Shown here piece by piece: positions 1 to 8,022 of a stretch of 64,000 nt of DNA (position 1 is the first letter of the stretch; each line of letters begins with the position of its first letter). The DNA comes from UBA9410 sp036123585 (GTDB lineage: Bacteria; Actinomycetota; Acidimicrobiia; Acidimicrobiales; MedAcidi-G1): the NCBI GenBank assembly GCA_036123585.1, contig JAZADN010000072.1, forward strand, positions 13,347 through 77,346, read 5' to 3'. Under the pieces are notes generated by a model. That model searched no databases. It saw only the letters and a program-made list of their open reading frames with translations, and was not told the origin of the DNA. Made by a program: the position numbers and the translations under genes.

Positions 1-63
1 GAGGTGTGCGCCGCATGCGGATGGAACCACCTGGTCCGGGTCACCTCGCTTGGACGAGGCTGA
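1..63 (+). CDS. C-terminal fragment of an unidentified protein
   Basis: Frame 1 is open from the window edge to a TGA at 61-63 and encodes about 20 residues containing a C-A-A-C-G-W motif, as in one knuckle of a zinc ribbon. Only the tail is present, so no family can be named. It points toward rpsF, about 310 bases downstream. A random open stretch of this size is entirely possible. Confidence 0.25.
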   Translation, partial: EVCAACGWNHLVRVTSLGRG

Positions 64-306
64 CGATCGGGCCTAGGCCAGTCTCCGGACGCCGCCTAAT
101 TCGAGTCGGCGGCCCAGTCCTGGAGCACTGTCACACTCGGTCGCGATGATCGGGATATGGAAACAGACCATGCAGTGGACCAGACGACTTGGGTCCTGTC
201 GGAGGGTGTCCCGGTGGCAGGGATGAGGTGGACCAGTAGCCTGCACTTGCCTTCCGGGATGACGGTGCGCCGTCTGGTCCGGAGTGCTGACAACCTGTTC
301 CCCCTG

Positions 307-346
307 CCCCACCGTGGGGCCCCGGACGCACCGTGGGTGACGTCCG
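307..346 (+). promoter_or_regulatory. Two leader hairpins upstream of rpsF
   Basis: The roughly 300 bases before rpsF hold no convincing gene. Near the end are two adjacent hairpins. One is CCCCA/TGGGG (307-311/315-319) with loop CCG. The other has stem CGGACG-CACC / GGTG-A-CGTCCG (323-346) with a bulged A. They end just before the AGGAGG ribosome binding site at 354-359. Leaders of rpsF operons often carry a CCG-containing structure bound by the S6:S18 pair, and this region could play that role. That is inference from position and the CCG triplets, not a covariance match. Confidence 0.4.
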
Positions 347-371
347 AGTCCAGAGGAGGTGAGTGCCTGCC

Positions 372-728
372 ATGCGGGCCTACGAACTCATGATCATCTT
401 CGACGGCGACCTCGATGAGGAGGCCGTCGAGGTCAGTCTCGGCCACGTCACCGCCAACATCGAGTCTGAGGGCGGGCGTATCGCCTCGGTCCTGGACTCC
501 GAGCCCTGGGGCCGGCGTCGCTTCGCCTACCGGATCAATCACAAGTGGGAGGGCTTCTACGTCGTCCTCGACGTGGTGACCGAGGCGGGCAACCTCGATT
601 CGACCGACCGCATCCTCCGACTCGCGGACCGCAGTGAGGTGGTCCGCCACAAGATCATCCGCCTGCCAGACGCCGAGGCCACCCGGCGTGGCCTCATCGG
701 CGAGGCAACGCCGGCTGAGGCCGGCTGA
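372..728 (+). CDS. rpsF: 30S ribosomal protein S6
   Basis: Small-subunit protein that pairs with S18 on the platform of the 30S subunit. The product begins MRAYELMIIFDGDL and is 118 residues, with the family's short alpha/beta fold and the typical WGRRRFAY and EGFYVV stretches. I place the start at ATG 372, which gives the conserved M-R-x-Y-E beginning and lies 12 bases after AGGAGG (354-359). A GTG at 363 is in frame but only 3 bases from that site. It is the first gene of an rpsF-ssb-rpsR-rplI operon, the standard bacterial arrangement. Confidence 0.95.
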   Translation: MRAYELMIIFDGDLDEEAVEVSLGHVTANIESEGGRIASVLDSEPWGRRRFAYRINHKWEGFYVVLDVVTEAGNLDSTDRILRLADRSEVVRHKIIRLPDAEATRRGLIGEATPAEAG

Positions 729-745
729 CCACTGGAGTAACTGAA

Positions 746-1174
746 ATGGCTTTCAACAACACCGTGACGATCATCGGCAATGTCACCCGCGATCCTGAAC
801 TCCGCTACATCCCCAGTGGGACCGCAGTTACCAACTTCGGACTGGCTTGGAACCTGCGTAAGCAGAACGGTGACGAGGATGCGATGTTCTTCAACGTCAC
901 CTGCTGGCGCAGCTTGGCCGAGAACGTGGCCGAGTCGCTCACCAAGGGTGCCCGGGTGATTGTCACAGGTCGCCTCGACTACCGCTCGTACGAGACCCAG
1001 GATGGCGATAAACGCAGCGTCGTCGAGATCCAAGCTGAGGAGATCGGCCCGAGCCTGCAGTGGGCTACGGCCTCCGTCGAGCGCAATGCCCGAAGCGATG
1101 GCGGCGGATCCGGTGCGCCATCTACCGGTGGTGACCAGCCCGCTGCCAACTTCCCCGATGAGGAGCCCTTCTGA
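746..1174 (+). CDS. ssb: Single-stranded DNA-binding protein
   Basis: Binds and protects single-stranded DNA in replication and repair. The product is 142 residues: an OB-fold from about 1-110 (NTVTIIGNVTRDPELRY, then VIVTGRLDYRSY), a short glycine/proline-rich linker, and the acidic tip DEEPF, equivalent to the DDIPF tail that docks partner proteins. The start has GGAG 8 bases upstream. The stop overlaps the rpsR start by one base (TGATG). Its place between rpsF and rpsR is conserved in most bacteria. Confidence 0.95.
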   Translation: MAFNNTVTIIGNVTRDPELRYIPSGTAVTNFGLAWNLRKQNGDEDAMFFNVTCWRSLAENVAESLTKGARVIVTGRLDYRSYETQDGDKRSVVEIQAEEIGPSLQWATASVERNARSDGGGSGAPSTGGDQPAANFPDEEPF

Positions 1175-1635
1175 TGGCACGACGCACCCCTCCCCGCCGA
1201 GCGAAGGGCCGAGACGCAGGCCGCCGCGGGAAGAAGAAGGTCAGTGCTTTGACCATCGCCAAGGTTGAGTACGTCGACTACAAGGACACCGAGTTGCTCC
1301 GGAAGTTCGTCTCAGAACGGGCGAAGTTGAAGACCCGTCGGGTCACCGGCAACTCGGAGCAGCAGCAGCGTGAGGTCGCCCGGGCGGTCAAGAACGCCCG
1401 GGAGATGGCCCTAATCCCTTACGCCAACCGGGTCACCACCCAGCGTCGCGACCGTCGCAACGACGAGCGCGGTTCACGTGCCGACGGTCCGCCGCCGCGC
1501 CCGAGCGGTCCGCCTCCCGGATCCGAGGCCGAGGCTGGCGGAGAGGAGGCCATCGAGGATGCCGACCTGGTTGCGTCCGTCGAGGCGACCCCGATGGAGA
1601 TAGACGCCGTCGAGACCGAGGAGGTGGAGTCGTGA
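1174..1635 (+). CDS. rpsR: 30S ribosomal protein S18 with a long acidic C-terminal extension
   Basis: Partner of S6 in the 30S platform. Residues 1 to about 92 are ordinary S18: a basic start, then the core around VEYVDYKDTELLRKFVSE, KTRRVTGN and LIPYA. Typical S18 ends near residue 75-90. Here about 60 more residues follow, first proline/glycine-rich and then strongly acidic (many Glu/Asp, ending TEEVES). The reading frame stays open up to the GTGA overlap with rplI, so the tail looks real rather than the product of a lost stop. The function of the tail is unknown. Confidence 0.93.
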   Translation: MARRTPPRRAKGRDAGRRGKKKVSALTIAKVEYVDYKDTELLRKFVSERAKLKTRRVTGNSEQQQREVARAVKNAREMALIPYANRVTTQRRDRRNDERGSRADGPPPRPSGPPPGSEAEAGGEEAIEDADLVASVEATPMEIDAVETEEVES

Positions 1636-2078
1636 AGATCCTCCTGCGGTCTGACGTTGACGGTGTAGGCCGGACCGGCGACATTGTCGAGGTGGCACGT
1701 GGCTACGCCCGGAACTACCTCTTCCCCCAGGGATTGGCCATTGAGGCCGTGCCGGGTGTCGCCGCCCAGGCCGAGTCCATGCAACGCAAGCGGGCGTTGA
1801 AGGCCGCCGCCGACCGCAGTGAGGCGGAGGCCGCGGCCGCTCAGATCGCTGGGGTGGTTGTGCACATCACGGCCCAGGCCTCCGACGAGGGGCGACGGTT
1901 CGGCTCGGTCGGCACTGTCGAGGTGGCTGACGCGTTGGTGGCTCAGGTCGGCCTCGAGGTCGACCGTCGCCAGGTGGCCGGCGATGTCGTAAAGGACGTG
2001 GGCTTCCACGAGTTCACCGTGGAGCTCCACGCCGAGGTGGCCGTGCCGGTCACCGTTGAGGTGCAGGCCGAGGCCTGA
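1632..2078 (+). CDS. rplI: 50S ribosomal protein L9
   Basis: L9 binds 23S rRNA and projects from the base of the L1 stalk. The product is 148 residues and shows the N-terminal RNA-binding domain (MKILLRSDV, then GDIVEVARGYARNYLFPQGLA), the long connecting helix (about 45-75) and the C-terminal domain with FGSVGTVEVADAL. The GTG start at 1632 overlaps the rpsR stop in the sequence GTGA, which points to translational coupling. It is the last gene of the ribosomal protein operon. Confidence 0.95.
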   Translation: MKILLRSDVDGVGRTGDIVEVARGYARNYLFPQGLAIEAVPGVAAQAESMQRKRALKAAADRSEAEAAAAQIAGVVVHITAQASDEGRRFGSVGTVEVADALVAQVGLEVDRRQVAGDVVKDVGFHEFTVELHAEVAVPVTVEVQAEA

Positions 2079-2137
2079 TTTCCCCGTGAGCATGGTCTTC
2101 CGCCGGTCCGGTCTGCGGCATCGGACCAGCGGGACGT

Positions 2138-2222
2138 CCGTCCACAACTGCGCCAGGGTTATCCCCGCTGACAGGACAGTCGGTGGGGAGAAGTCAGCGG
2201 CTTTTCCTTCTGGTTCCCCACA
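2138..2222. promoter_or_regulatory. DnaA-box-like cluster in the rplI-dnaB gap
   Basis: The 198 bases between rplI and dnaB hold three sequences close to the DnaA box (TTATCCACA, actinobacterial TTGTCCACA): CCGTCCACA at 2138-2146, TTATCCCCG at 2159-2167 and TTCCCCACA at 2214-2222. Each is 7-8 of 9 against one of the consensus forms. They may serve DnaA-dependent control of dnaB. Individual matches are weak; clustering is the argument. The gap should also contain the dnaB promoter. Confidence 0.4.
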
Positions 2223-2276
2223 GGCCTCCACCTACATGATTACCCCCATGGATTGGGTGGCGACCGGAGAGCTGAC

Positions 2277-3812
2277 GTGAACGCGCCGTCCGACCTTGCG
2301 GGCCCCGACGAAGGGCCGTTCACCGACTCGGATGGCGGCATCTCGGGAGACGCAGCGATTGACCCCAGTCCCCGGCCGATCGACGAGCCGCCTCCGCTCG
2401 AGGAGCCCCCCGCCTACGAAGAGCCTCCTCGGTGGGAGTCGTCTCCCAATCCCGGTCGGGGCGACCGTGGCCGCTCCGGCGGTGGCTCCTCGTTGCGGGT
2501 CCCGCCCCACAATCTGGACGCCGAGGCTTCCCTACTGGGGGCCATGCTCCTGTCCCGGGACGCAATCGCCGACGCGTTGGAGGTGGTGGCCGCCGAACAT
2601 TTCTACAAGCCATCTCACGGCCACGTGTTCGAGGCCATTTGCGGCCTCTACTCAGCTGGCGAGCCGGCCGACCCGGTCACCGTGGCCGAGGCGCTCACCC
2701 GGGCCGGGCTGCTCGACCAGATCGGTGGCCCAGGGTTGCTCCTGGAACTCCAGGCATCCACGCCGGCCACCTCGAGTGCCAGCAAGTACGCCAACATCGT
2801 CCAGGAGCACGCCACGCTGCGCAGCCTGATCGGGGCCGCCAACGAGATCTCCGAGATCGGCTACGGACACCCGGACGACGTGGTCAAGGCAGTCGATGAG
2901 GCTGAGAACCTGGTTTTCCAGGTCGGGCAGGGCCGAGTCACGGACTCAATGGCTCAGATGCGCGACCTGCTGAGCACCAACCTCGACCGGCTCGAGGATC
3001 TCTACGAGCGCGGCGAGGACATCACCGGGACGCCTTCCGGCTACGAGGACCTCGACCAGATGCTGTCCGGCCTCCAGGACGAGTCCCTGATCATCGTGGG
3101 GGCCCGCCCCGCCATGGGCAAGACGTCGTTCGCCCTCGGCGTTGCTGCCCACGTCGGCATCCGTGAGGAACTTCCCACCGTCGTTTTCTCACTGGAGATG
3201 AGCCAACTGGAGGTCTGTCAGCGGATCCTCTGTTCGGAGGCGAGGGTGGACGCCACGACGATTCGCAACGGTTCGTTGACTTCCGATGACTGGTCGAAGA
3301 TCAATCGTGGGGTCGGCAAGCTCGGCGAGGCCCATATCTGGATAGACGACAATCCGAACACCTCGGTCATGGAGATCCGGGCCAAGGCCCGACGCCTCAA
3401 GAGTCGGATCGGCAAGTTGGGTGTGGTCATCGTGGACTACATACAGCTGATGACCGGCCGCAGTTCTGCAGAGAGTCGCCAGGTCGAGGTGGCTGAGATC
3501 AGCCGTGGCCTCAAGATCCTGGCCCGTGAGCTCCAGTGCCCGGTCATCGGCCTGTCCCAGCTGTCTCGCGGCCTCGAGACCCGTCAGGACAAGCGGCCCA
3601 TGCTGGCCGATCTCCGGGAGTCCGGCTCGATCGAGCAGGACGCCGATGTGGTGCTCTTCCTTTACCGGGACGAGGTCTACAACCCCGACTCGGTCGACGG
3701 CGGCATGGCCGAGGTGATCATCGCCAAGCACCGCAACGGCCCTACCGGAACCGTGAAGTTGGCGTGGATTCCCCGTTACACCCGGTTCTCAAACATGGCC
3801 CGCGCCGGCTGA
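2277..3812 (+). CDS. dnaB: Replicative DNA helicase DnaB
   Basis: Hexameric 5'-3' helicase that unwinds the replication fork. The product is about 511 residues with a proline/acid-rich N-terminal leader of roughly 75 residues, the DnaB N-terminal domain (PPHNLDAEASLLGAML), then the RecA-like motor with Walker A GARPAMGKTS, Walker B VVIVDYIQLM and the SQLSRGLE motif. No intein interrupts the motor. I chose GTG 2277 because GGAGA ends 6 bases before it. A TTG at 2253 is in frame but lacks a site. Upstream lies a small DnaA-box-like cluster. Confidence 0.95.
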   Translation: MNAPSDLAGPDEGPFTDSDGGISGDAAIDPSPRPIDEPPPLEEPPAYEEPPRWESSPNPGRGDRGRSGGGSSLRVPPHNLDAEASLLGAMLLSRDAIADALEVVAAEHFYKPSHGHVFEAICGLYSAGEPADPVTVAEALTRAGLLDQIGGPGLLLELQASTPATSSASKYANIVQEHATLRSLIGAANEISEIGYGHPDDVVKAVDEAENLVFQVGQGRVTDSMAQMRDLLSTNLDRLEDLYERGEDITGTPSGYEDLDQMLSGLQDESLIIVGARPAMGKTSFALGVAAHVGIREELPTVVFSLEMSQLEVCQRILCSEARVDATTIRNGSLTSDDWSKINRGVGKLGEAHIWIDDNPNTSVMEIRAKARRLKSRIGKLGVVIVDYIQLMTGRSSAESRQVEVAEISRGLKILARELQCPVIGLSQLSRGLETRQDKRPMLADLRESGSIEQDADVVLFLYRDEVYNPDSVDGGMAEVIIAKHRNGPTGTVKLAWIPRYTRFSNMARAG

Positions 3813-3828
3813 CCTGAACGAAGCGTTC

Positions 3829-4032
3829 GTGTTCCTGGGAGAGGACCTCCTCGGCTGGTTGCTACTGGCCCTCGGCGGTGCCATGGCCGTCGGCAATGCG
3901 ATGGCCCTCGTCCGCCCGCCGTTGGCTCGGGACGACGAGGACCTCGAGCGGCCACCGATGTGGCGCAGCATCCTCTACATAGTGCTCGGGACGCTGGCCG
4001 CTCTTTGGGCGCTGGCCACCCTTGTCGGCTGA
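3829..4032 (+). CDS. Small two-helix membrane protein, unknown function
   Basis: A 67-residue product starting at GTG 3829, 16 bases after dnaB. It has two hydrophobic segments (about 7-27 and 46-66) separated by a charged loop with ARDDEDLERPP. I do not recognise a named family. It sits between dnaB and an MscS channel on the same strand and may be co-transcribed with either. Codon usage and GC at third positions look like the neighbours, which supports it as a real gene. Confidence 0.7.
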   Translation: MFLGEDLLGWLLLALGGAMAVGNAMALVRPPLARDDEDLERPPMWRSILYIVLGTLAALWALATLVG

Positions 4033-4068
4033 CTCGGTCCACTACCGTCCGGGCTGGAGGTGACTGCG

Positions 4069-5166
4069 ATGGCTGAAGCGACGGACGCCGGACTTCTCGA
4101 CGCCTGCGGCCTCGAGCCCGGGCTGACCTGTGAGTGGATCTGGGACGCCACCGGCAACGAGGCGCTGGCCTCGATGCTCGGCTGGGTCATCGAACGGCCG
4201 CTCAAGGTGGTGATCATCCTGGTGGGAGCCGTGGTGGTCAATCGCCTGGTCAAGAGGGCTATCGACCGGATGGTGGCCCGACTGGTCGAGACCCGGACCC
4301 GGGAGGAGAGCGAGGCTGAGGAGCAGTCAAGCGCCGCCCTATCCCGACTCGGACGTCGGGCCCGCAAGCGTATTCAGCGCATCCACGACCAGGCCGAACG
4401 GGCCCGCCAGCGGGCAATGACTCTCGGGGCGGTCCTGCGCAGCCTGGCCGGCTTCGCCGTATACGCCCTAGCCTTCATGATCGCCCTCGGCGAGTTGGGC
4501 CTCGACCTGGGTCCGCTCATCGCCGGTGCCGGCATCGTCGGCTTGGCCATCGGCTTTGGCGCCCAGTCGCTCGTAGCCGACTTCATCGCCGGGATCTTCA
4601 TCATCATCGAGGACCAGTACGGGGTCGGCGACTACGTCGACGTCGGGGCGGCCTCGGGCACTGTCGAGAGGGTGACGCTCCGGACCACCGTGTTGCGCGA
4701 CGTCAACGGTGCCCTGTGGGTGGTTCCCAACGGGGAGATTCGGCGGGTCGGGAACTCATCGCAGTTGTGGGCTCGGACGGTGCTCGACGTCGACGTCGCC
4801 TATGACACCGACATCGACCTGGCGGCCTCGGTCATCAAGGAGGTGGCCGACGCGGTGTGGCGCGAGGAGATCGAATCGGCGACCATCATCGAGGAGCCGG
4901 AGATCTGGGGCGTCCAGAACTTCGGTGCTGATGCCATCTCGATACGACTGGCCGTCAAGACCGAGCCGGGAGAGCAGTGGGCCACCGGCCGCCTCATCCG
5001 GGCCCGCCTCAAGAAGGCCTTTGACGACCATGGCATCGAGATCCCGTTTCCGCAGCGGACGGTGTGGGTCAACCAGGTCGTCGAGCGGAGGGAGGCGACC
5101 CAAGCGGGAACCGAGGTCCGAGACGACCTCCTGGAACGCCGCTCGGGCAGCGACGGCGAAGAGTAG
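4069..5166 (+). CDS. MscS-family small-conductance mechanosensitive channel
   Basis: Inner-membrane channel that opens under membrane tension to release solutes on osmotic downshock. About 365 residues: a first membrane segment near 45-60, a long charged helical stretch rich in Arg/Glu (about 70-120) that may be coiled, then the MscS core with the pore helix GAGIVGLAIGFGAQSLVAD, the IIIEDQYGVGDYV turn and the beta domain ending VPNGEIRRVGNSS. ATG 4069 lies 8 bases after GGAGG (4056-4060); the GTG at 4060 overlaps that site and is less likely. It resembles YbdG/YkuT-type short MscS proteins. Confidence 0.9.
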   Translation: MAEATDAGLLDACGLEPGLTCEWIWDATGNEALASMLGWVIERPLKVVIILVGAVVVNRLVKRAIDRMVARLVETRTREESEAEEQSSAALSRLGRRARKRIQRIHDQAERARQRAMTLGAVLRSLAGFAVYALAFMIALGELGLDLGPLIAGAGIVGLAIGFGAQSLVADFIAGIFIIIEDQYGVGDYVDVGAASGTVERVTLRTTVLRDVNGALWVVPNGEIRRVGNSSQLWARTVLDVDVAYDTDIDLAASVIKEVADAVWREEIESATIIEEPEIWGVQNFGADAISIRLAVKTEPGEQWATGRLIRARLKKAFDDHGIEIPFPQRTVWVNQVVERREATQAGTEVRDDLLERRSGSDGEE

Positions 5167-8022
5167 TCAGGAATCGCTGCGGGCGATGGCCCGTTCGTCG
5201 GTGCCGAGGTAGCTGGCTACCACCTTTGGATCGTTCCGAACCTCGCTTGGAGTGCCCTCGGCGATGACTTGGCCGGCCTCCAGGCAATACACCCGGTCGG
5301 AAAGCGACATGATCATTGGCATGTCGTGCTCGATCACCACCATGGTGGCGCCCAAATCGTGCTGGATCTGGCTGAGCAGTGGTCCGAAGGCCTCGGTTTC
5401 CCGTTGGGCGATGCCGGCGGTCGGCTCGTCGAGGCACAGGATCCGAGCGTCAAGCGCGAGCAGGCCGGCCAGTTCCACGATGCGGCGGGTGCCGGTCGAC
5501 AGGTCCGCCACGAAGGCGTCGCCGTAGCGGCCAAGGCCAAGGAAGCCGATCAGATCGTCCGCTTCGGAGCGCTTGGCCCGCTCGGCCCGAGTGGCGGCGG
5601 GCAGGAAGAGGGCGGTGGACAGCAGGCCGGTTCGACCCCGAGCCTCCAGGGCCACCTGCACCGTCTCGCGGACGGTCAATTCCGGGAAGAGACGGGCGGC
5701 CTGGAATGTTCGACCGAGGCCCAGGCGGGCCCGATTGGCCGAACCCATGGTCGAGGCATCATGGCCGAGGATCTGGATGGTGCCGTCGGCCGGGGCGAAT
5801 CCGCCGATGGCGTTCATGAGTGTGGACTTGCCGGCGCCGTTGGTGCCGATGAGGCCGACCACCTCCCCGGGCCAAGCCTCCAACTTGACGCCGTCGACGG
5901 CACGGAGGCCGCCGAAGGTGACCGACACGTCGGCCACCGCGAGCGCCGGGCCGTTCAGGGCGGGCCGACCTGTTCCTCCACCGATGGCCACCGCCGGGGG
6001 TGTGGTGGCGCGTGAGGTGTCGGCCGGGCCGAGGCGGGCATCGGCGATCCGCAGTAGGGCGTCGCGTGCCGAATAGGCGATCTGGATGAGTCCACCGGGG
6101 AAGTACAGCAGCAGGATCAGCAGGCCGATGCTGGAGGTGAATAGTGGGACCAGGTCGTTTTTGGGCCAGAAGGCCGGGAGGCCGACCACCCAAAGGGCGC
6201 CGATGACCGGGCCCATGATCGTGCCGAGTCCGCCAATGACGACCATCGACACCAGGCGCAGGGAGTCGCCGATCAGGAACAGGCGGTCGGAGTAGGGGAT
6301 GTTCTGGACCAGGCCGCCGAGCAGGGCACCACCCATGCCGGCTACGGCTCCGGCGAGGGCGAAGGCCATGAGCTTCGTCCGAGATGGGCCGACCGTGTAG
6401 GCCGCCGCCGTGTACTCGTTCTCCCGGACGCCGATGATCGTCCGGCCAATGCCACTGGATCGCAGCCGTCGGACCACGAGGAGCAGGAGGACCAGAACGA
6501 TCAGGCACAGGTAGTAGTAGGAGCGTTGGCTGGACAGGTCGAATGGTCCGGCGCTGCCCCTTCGGAACGGAATGCTCTGGCGGAAGCCGCCATTGAAGGC
6601 CGGACGCTTGAAGACGTACTGCTGGGCAGCCAGGGCGAAGGCGAAGGTGGTGATGGCCAGCAGAAGGCCTTTCACCCGGAGCGCGCCCAGGCCGATCAGC
6701 GCGGCGACGCCGCCGGCGACCAGCGAGGCCAGCAGCATGGACACGAGGTAGGGGACCCGCGGGATGGAAATAGTGGCCAGGTGCCATTCGCCGAAGCCGA
6801 GGCCCACCTCGAGCCCGCGATTGAAACCGGCGGCGATTAGGGCGCCCACGCCGGCGAAGGCCATCTGGCTGAGGGAGAGTTGTCCGGCCCAGCCGGTCAC
6901 GATGGTCATCGAGAGAGCGCAGACGGCGAAGCCGAGGATGCTGGCGTAGAGCAAGTGCCGAGACGGAAGCGTCACGACCAGCGGCAGGATCACGGCGATA
7001 GCCAGTAGGACCCCGCACGTCATGGTGGACAGGTGGCGGACCCACCAGACCTCCCGGAGGCGTTCCGGTATGGGTCGGCGTCGAGCGGAGAACGAGAATG
7101 AGCCTTCGGTCTCGGCCACGCCCCGACTCTGGAAGGCCACGGCGATTGCCACCACTACGAAGAGCAGGAAGTCGATCAGGCCGCTTTGGCCGAGGAAGTT
7201 GAACTGCACGTGGGCCTGGACCACCCCGATCACCAAGCCGGCGATGAGTGCCCGCGGGAAAGACACCATGCCGGCGATGACCGCGGCGGCCAGTGCCCGG
7301 GTCATGGTGTTGGGTCCCAGGTTGGCCATGCCCGTCAGTGCTCCCCGGTTCCCGGACAGCAGGAGTATCGACACGCTGGACAGCAGGCCGGCCACCGTCC
7401 AGACGAATAGCTGGACCATCTTGGGGTCGATGCCCGACATCCGGGCCAGGTCGGCGTTCGACGCCGAGGCCTGGACGGTTTGTCCGAACACGGTTCGGTT
7501 CAGGAACCAGGCCAGGCCGAAGGCCAGCACGGGGACGACGATGAGGATGGTCAGCTTCGGGCCGGTGATCCGGAGCCCGAACACGTCGTCCCAGGTGAAA
7601 CCCAGCGGTACCGGGAACCGATTGCCCCTGCTGGTCTCTATGTCGGGCAGGGCGGCCAGGACGGCCTGCATGAGCTGGGCCAGCCCGATGGTGGCCACCA
7701 GCACGATGACCCGGGGGGCGTCGAACAGGCGCCGGATGACGGCCCGCTCGACGGCGGCGCCGATGACCGTGCCGGTCAGCAGTGCGATGGCCAGGGCCGC
7801 CCAGTAGGGGAAGCCGTGGTTGATGACCATGACTGACATGAGGCCCGACGCGGGGAGACCCATGTTGCCCACGGCCAGGTTGATGACCCGGGTGGACCTG
7901 TAGACGAGGACTACGCCGAGGGCCAGTAGACCGAAAACCATCCCGTTGACCAGCCCGTCGAACCACAACTGGCGAGTCGTCCAGATGGCGAGGACCATCG
8001 GATTCCCGTCCACGTCAGCCAC
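5167..8022 (-). CDS. LivH-LivM-LivG triple fusion, branched-chain amino acid type ABC transporter
   Basis: One 951-residue chain contains three subunits normally encoded separately. Residues 1 to about 300 are a LivH permease (VINLAVGNMG, many membrane segments). About 328-650 is a LivM permease (LSLSQMAFAGVGALIAA, then EYTAAAYTVGPSRTKLMAFALAGAVAG in pieces). About 690-951 is a LivG ATPase with Walker A GTNGAGKST at 726-734, a degenerate signature LSTGT at 841, Walker B ILCLDEP and switch His 899. The GTG start overlaps the stop of the upstream MFS-LivF gene by 8 bases, so the two are probably coupled and supply both ATPases. No periplasmic substrate-binding protein is nearby. Substrate unknown; hydrophobic acids are as plausible as amino acids in this acyl-CoA context. 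Confidence 0.9.
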   Translation of the reverse strand: MADVDGNPMVLAIWTTRQLWFDGLVNGMVFGLLALGVVLVYRSTRVINLAVGNMGLPASGLMSVMVINHGFPYWAALAIALLTGTVIGAAVERAVIRRLFDAPRVIVLVATIGLAQLMQAVLAALPDIETSRGNRFPVPLGFTWDDVFGLRITGPKLTILIVVPVLAFGLAWFLNRTVFGQTVQASASNADLARMSGIDPKMVQLFVWTVAGLLSSVSILLLSGNRGALTGMANLGPNTMTRALAAAVIAGMVSFPRALIAGLVIGVVQAHVQFNFLGQSGLIDFLLFVVVAIAVAFQSRGVAETEGSFSFSARRRPIPERLREVWWVRHLSTMTCGVLLAIAVILPLVVTLPSRHLLYASILGFAVCALSMTIVTGWAGQLSLSQMAFAGVGALIAAGFNRGLEVGLGFGEWHLATISIPRVPYLVSMLLASLVAGGVAALIGLGALRVKGLLLAITTFAFALAAQQYVFKRPAFNGGFRQSIPFRRGSAGPFDLSSQRSYYYLCLIVLVLLLLVVRRLRSSGIGRTIIGVRENEYTAAAYTVGPSRTKLMAFALAGAVAGMGGALLGGLVQNIPYSDRLFLIGDSLRLVSMVVIGGLGTIMGPVIGALWVVGLPAFWPKNDLVPLFTSSIGLLILLLYFPGGLIQIAYSARDALLRIADARLGPADTSRATTPPAVAIGGGTGRPALNGPALAVADVSVTFGGLRAVDGVKLEAWPGEVVGLIGTNGAGKSTLMNAIGGFAPADGTIQILGHDASTMGSANRARLGLGRTFQAARLFPELTVRETVQVALEARGRTGLLSTALFLPAATRAERAKRSEADDLIGFLGLGRYGDAFVADLSTGTRRIVELAGLLALDARILCLDEPTAGIAQRETEAFGPLLSQIQHDLGATMVVIEHDMPMIMSLSDRVYCLEAGQVIAEGTPSEVRNDPKVVASYLGTDERAIARSDS

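Noticed and set aside
363..371. GTG 363 as the rpsF start
   Set aside because: Only 3 bases from AGGAGG and adds residues before the conserved MRAYE start.
5759..7966. Long Arg/Pro-rich reading frame on the minus strand inside the LivHMG gene
   Set aside because: It lies in another frame of a clearly conserved transporter and has the composition of a GC-rich shadow frame.
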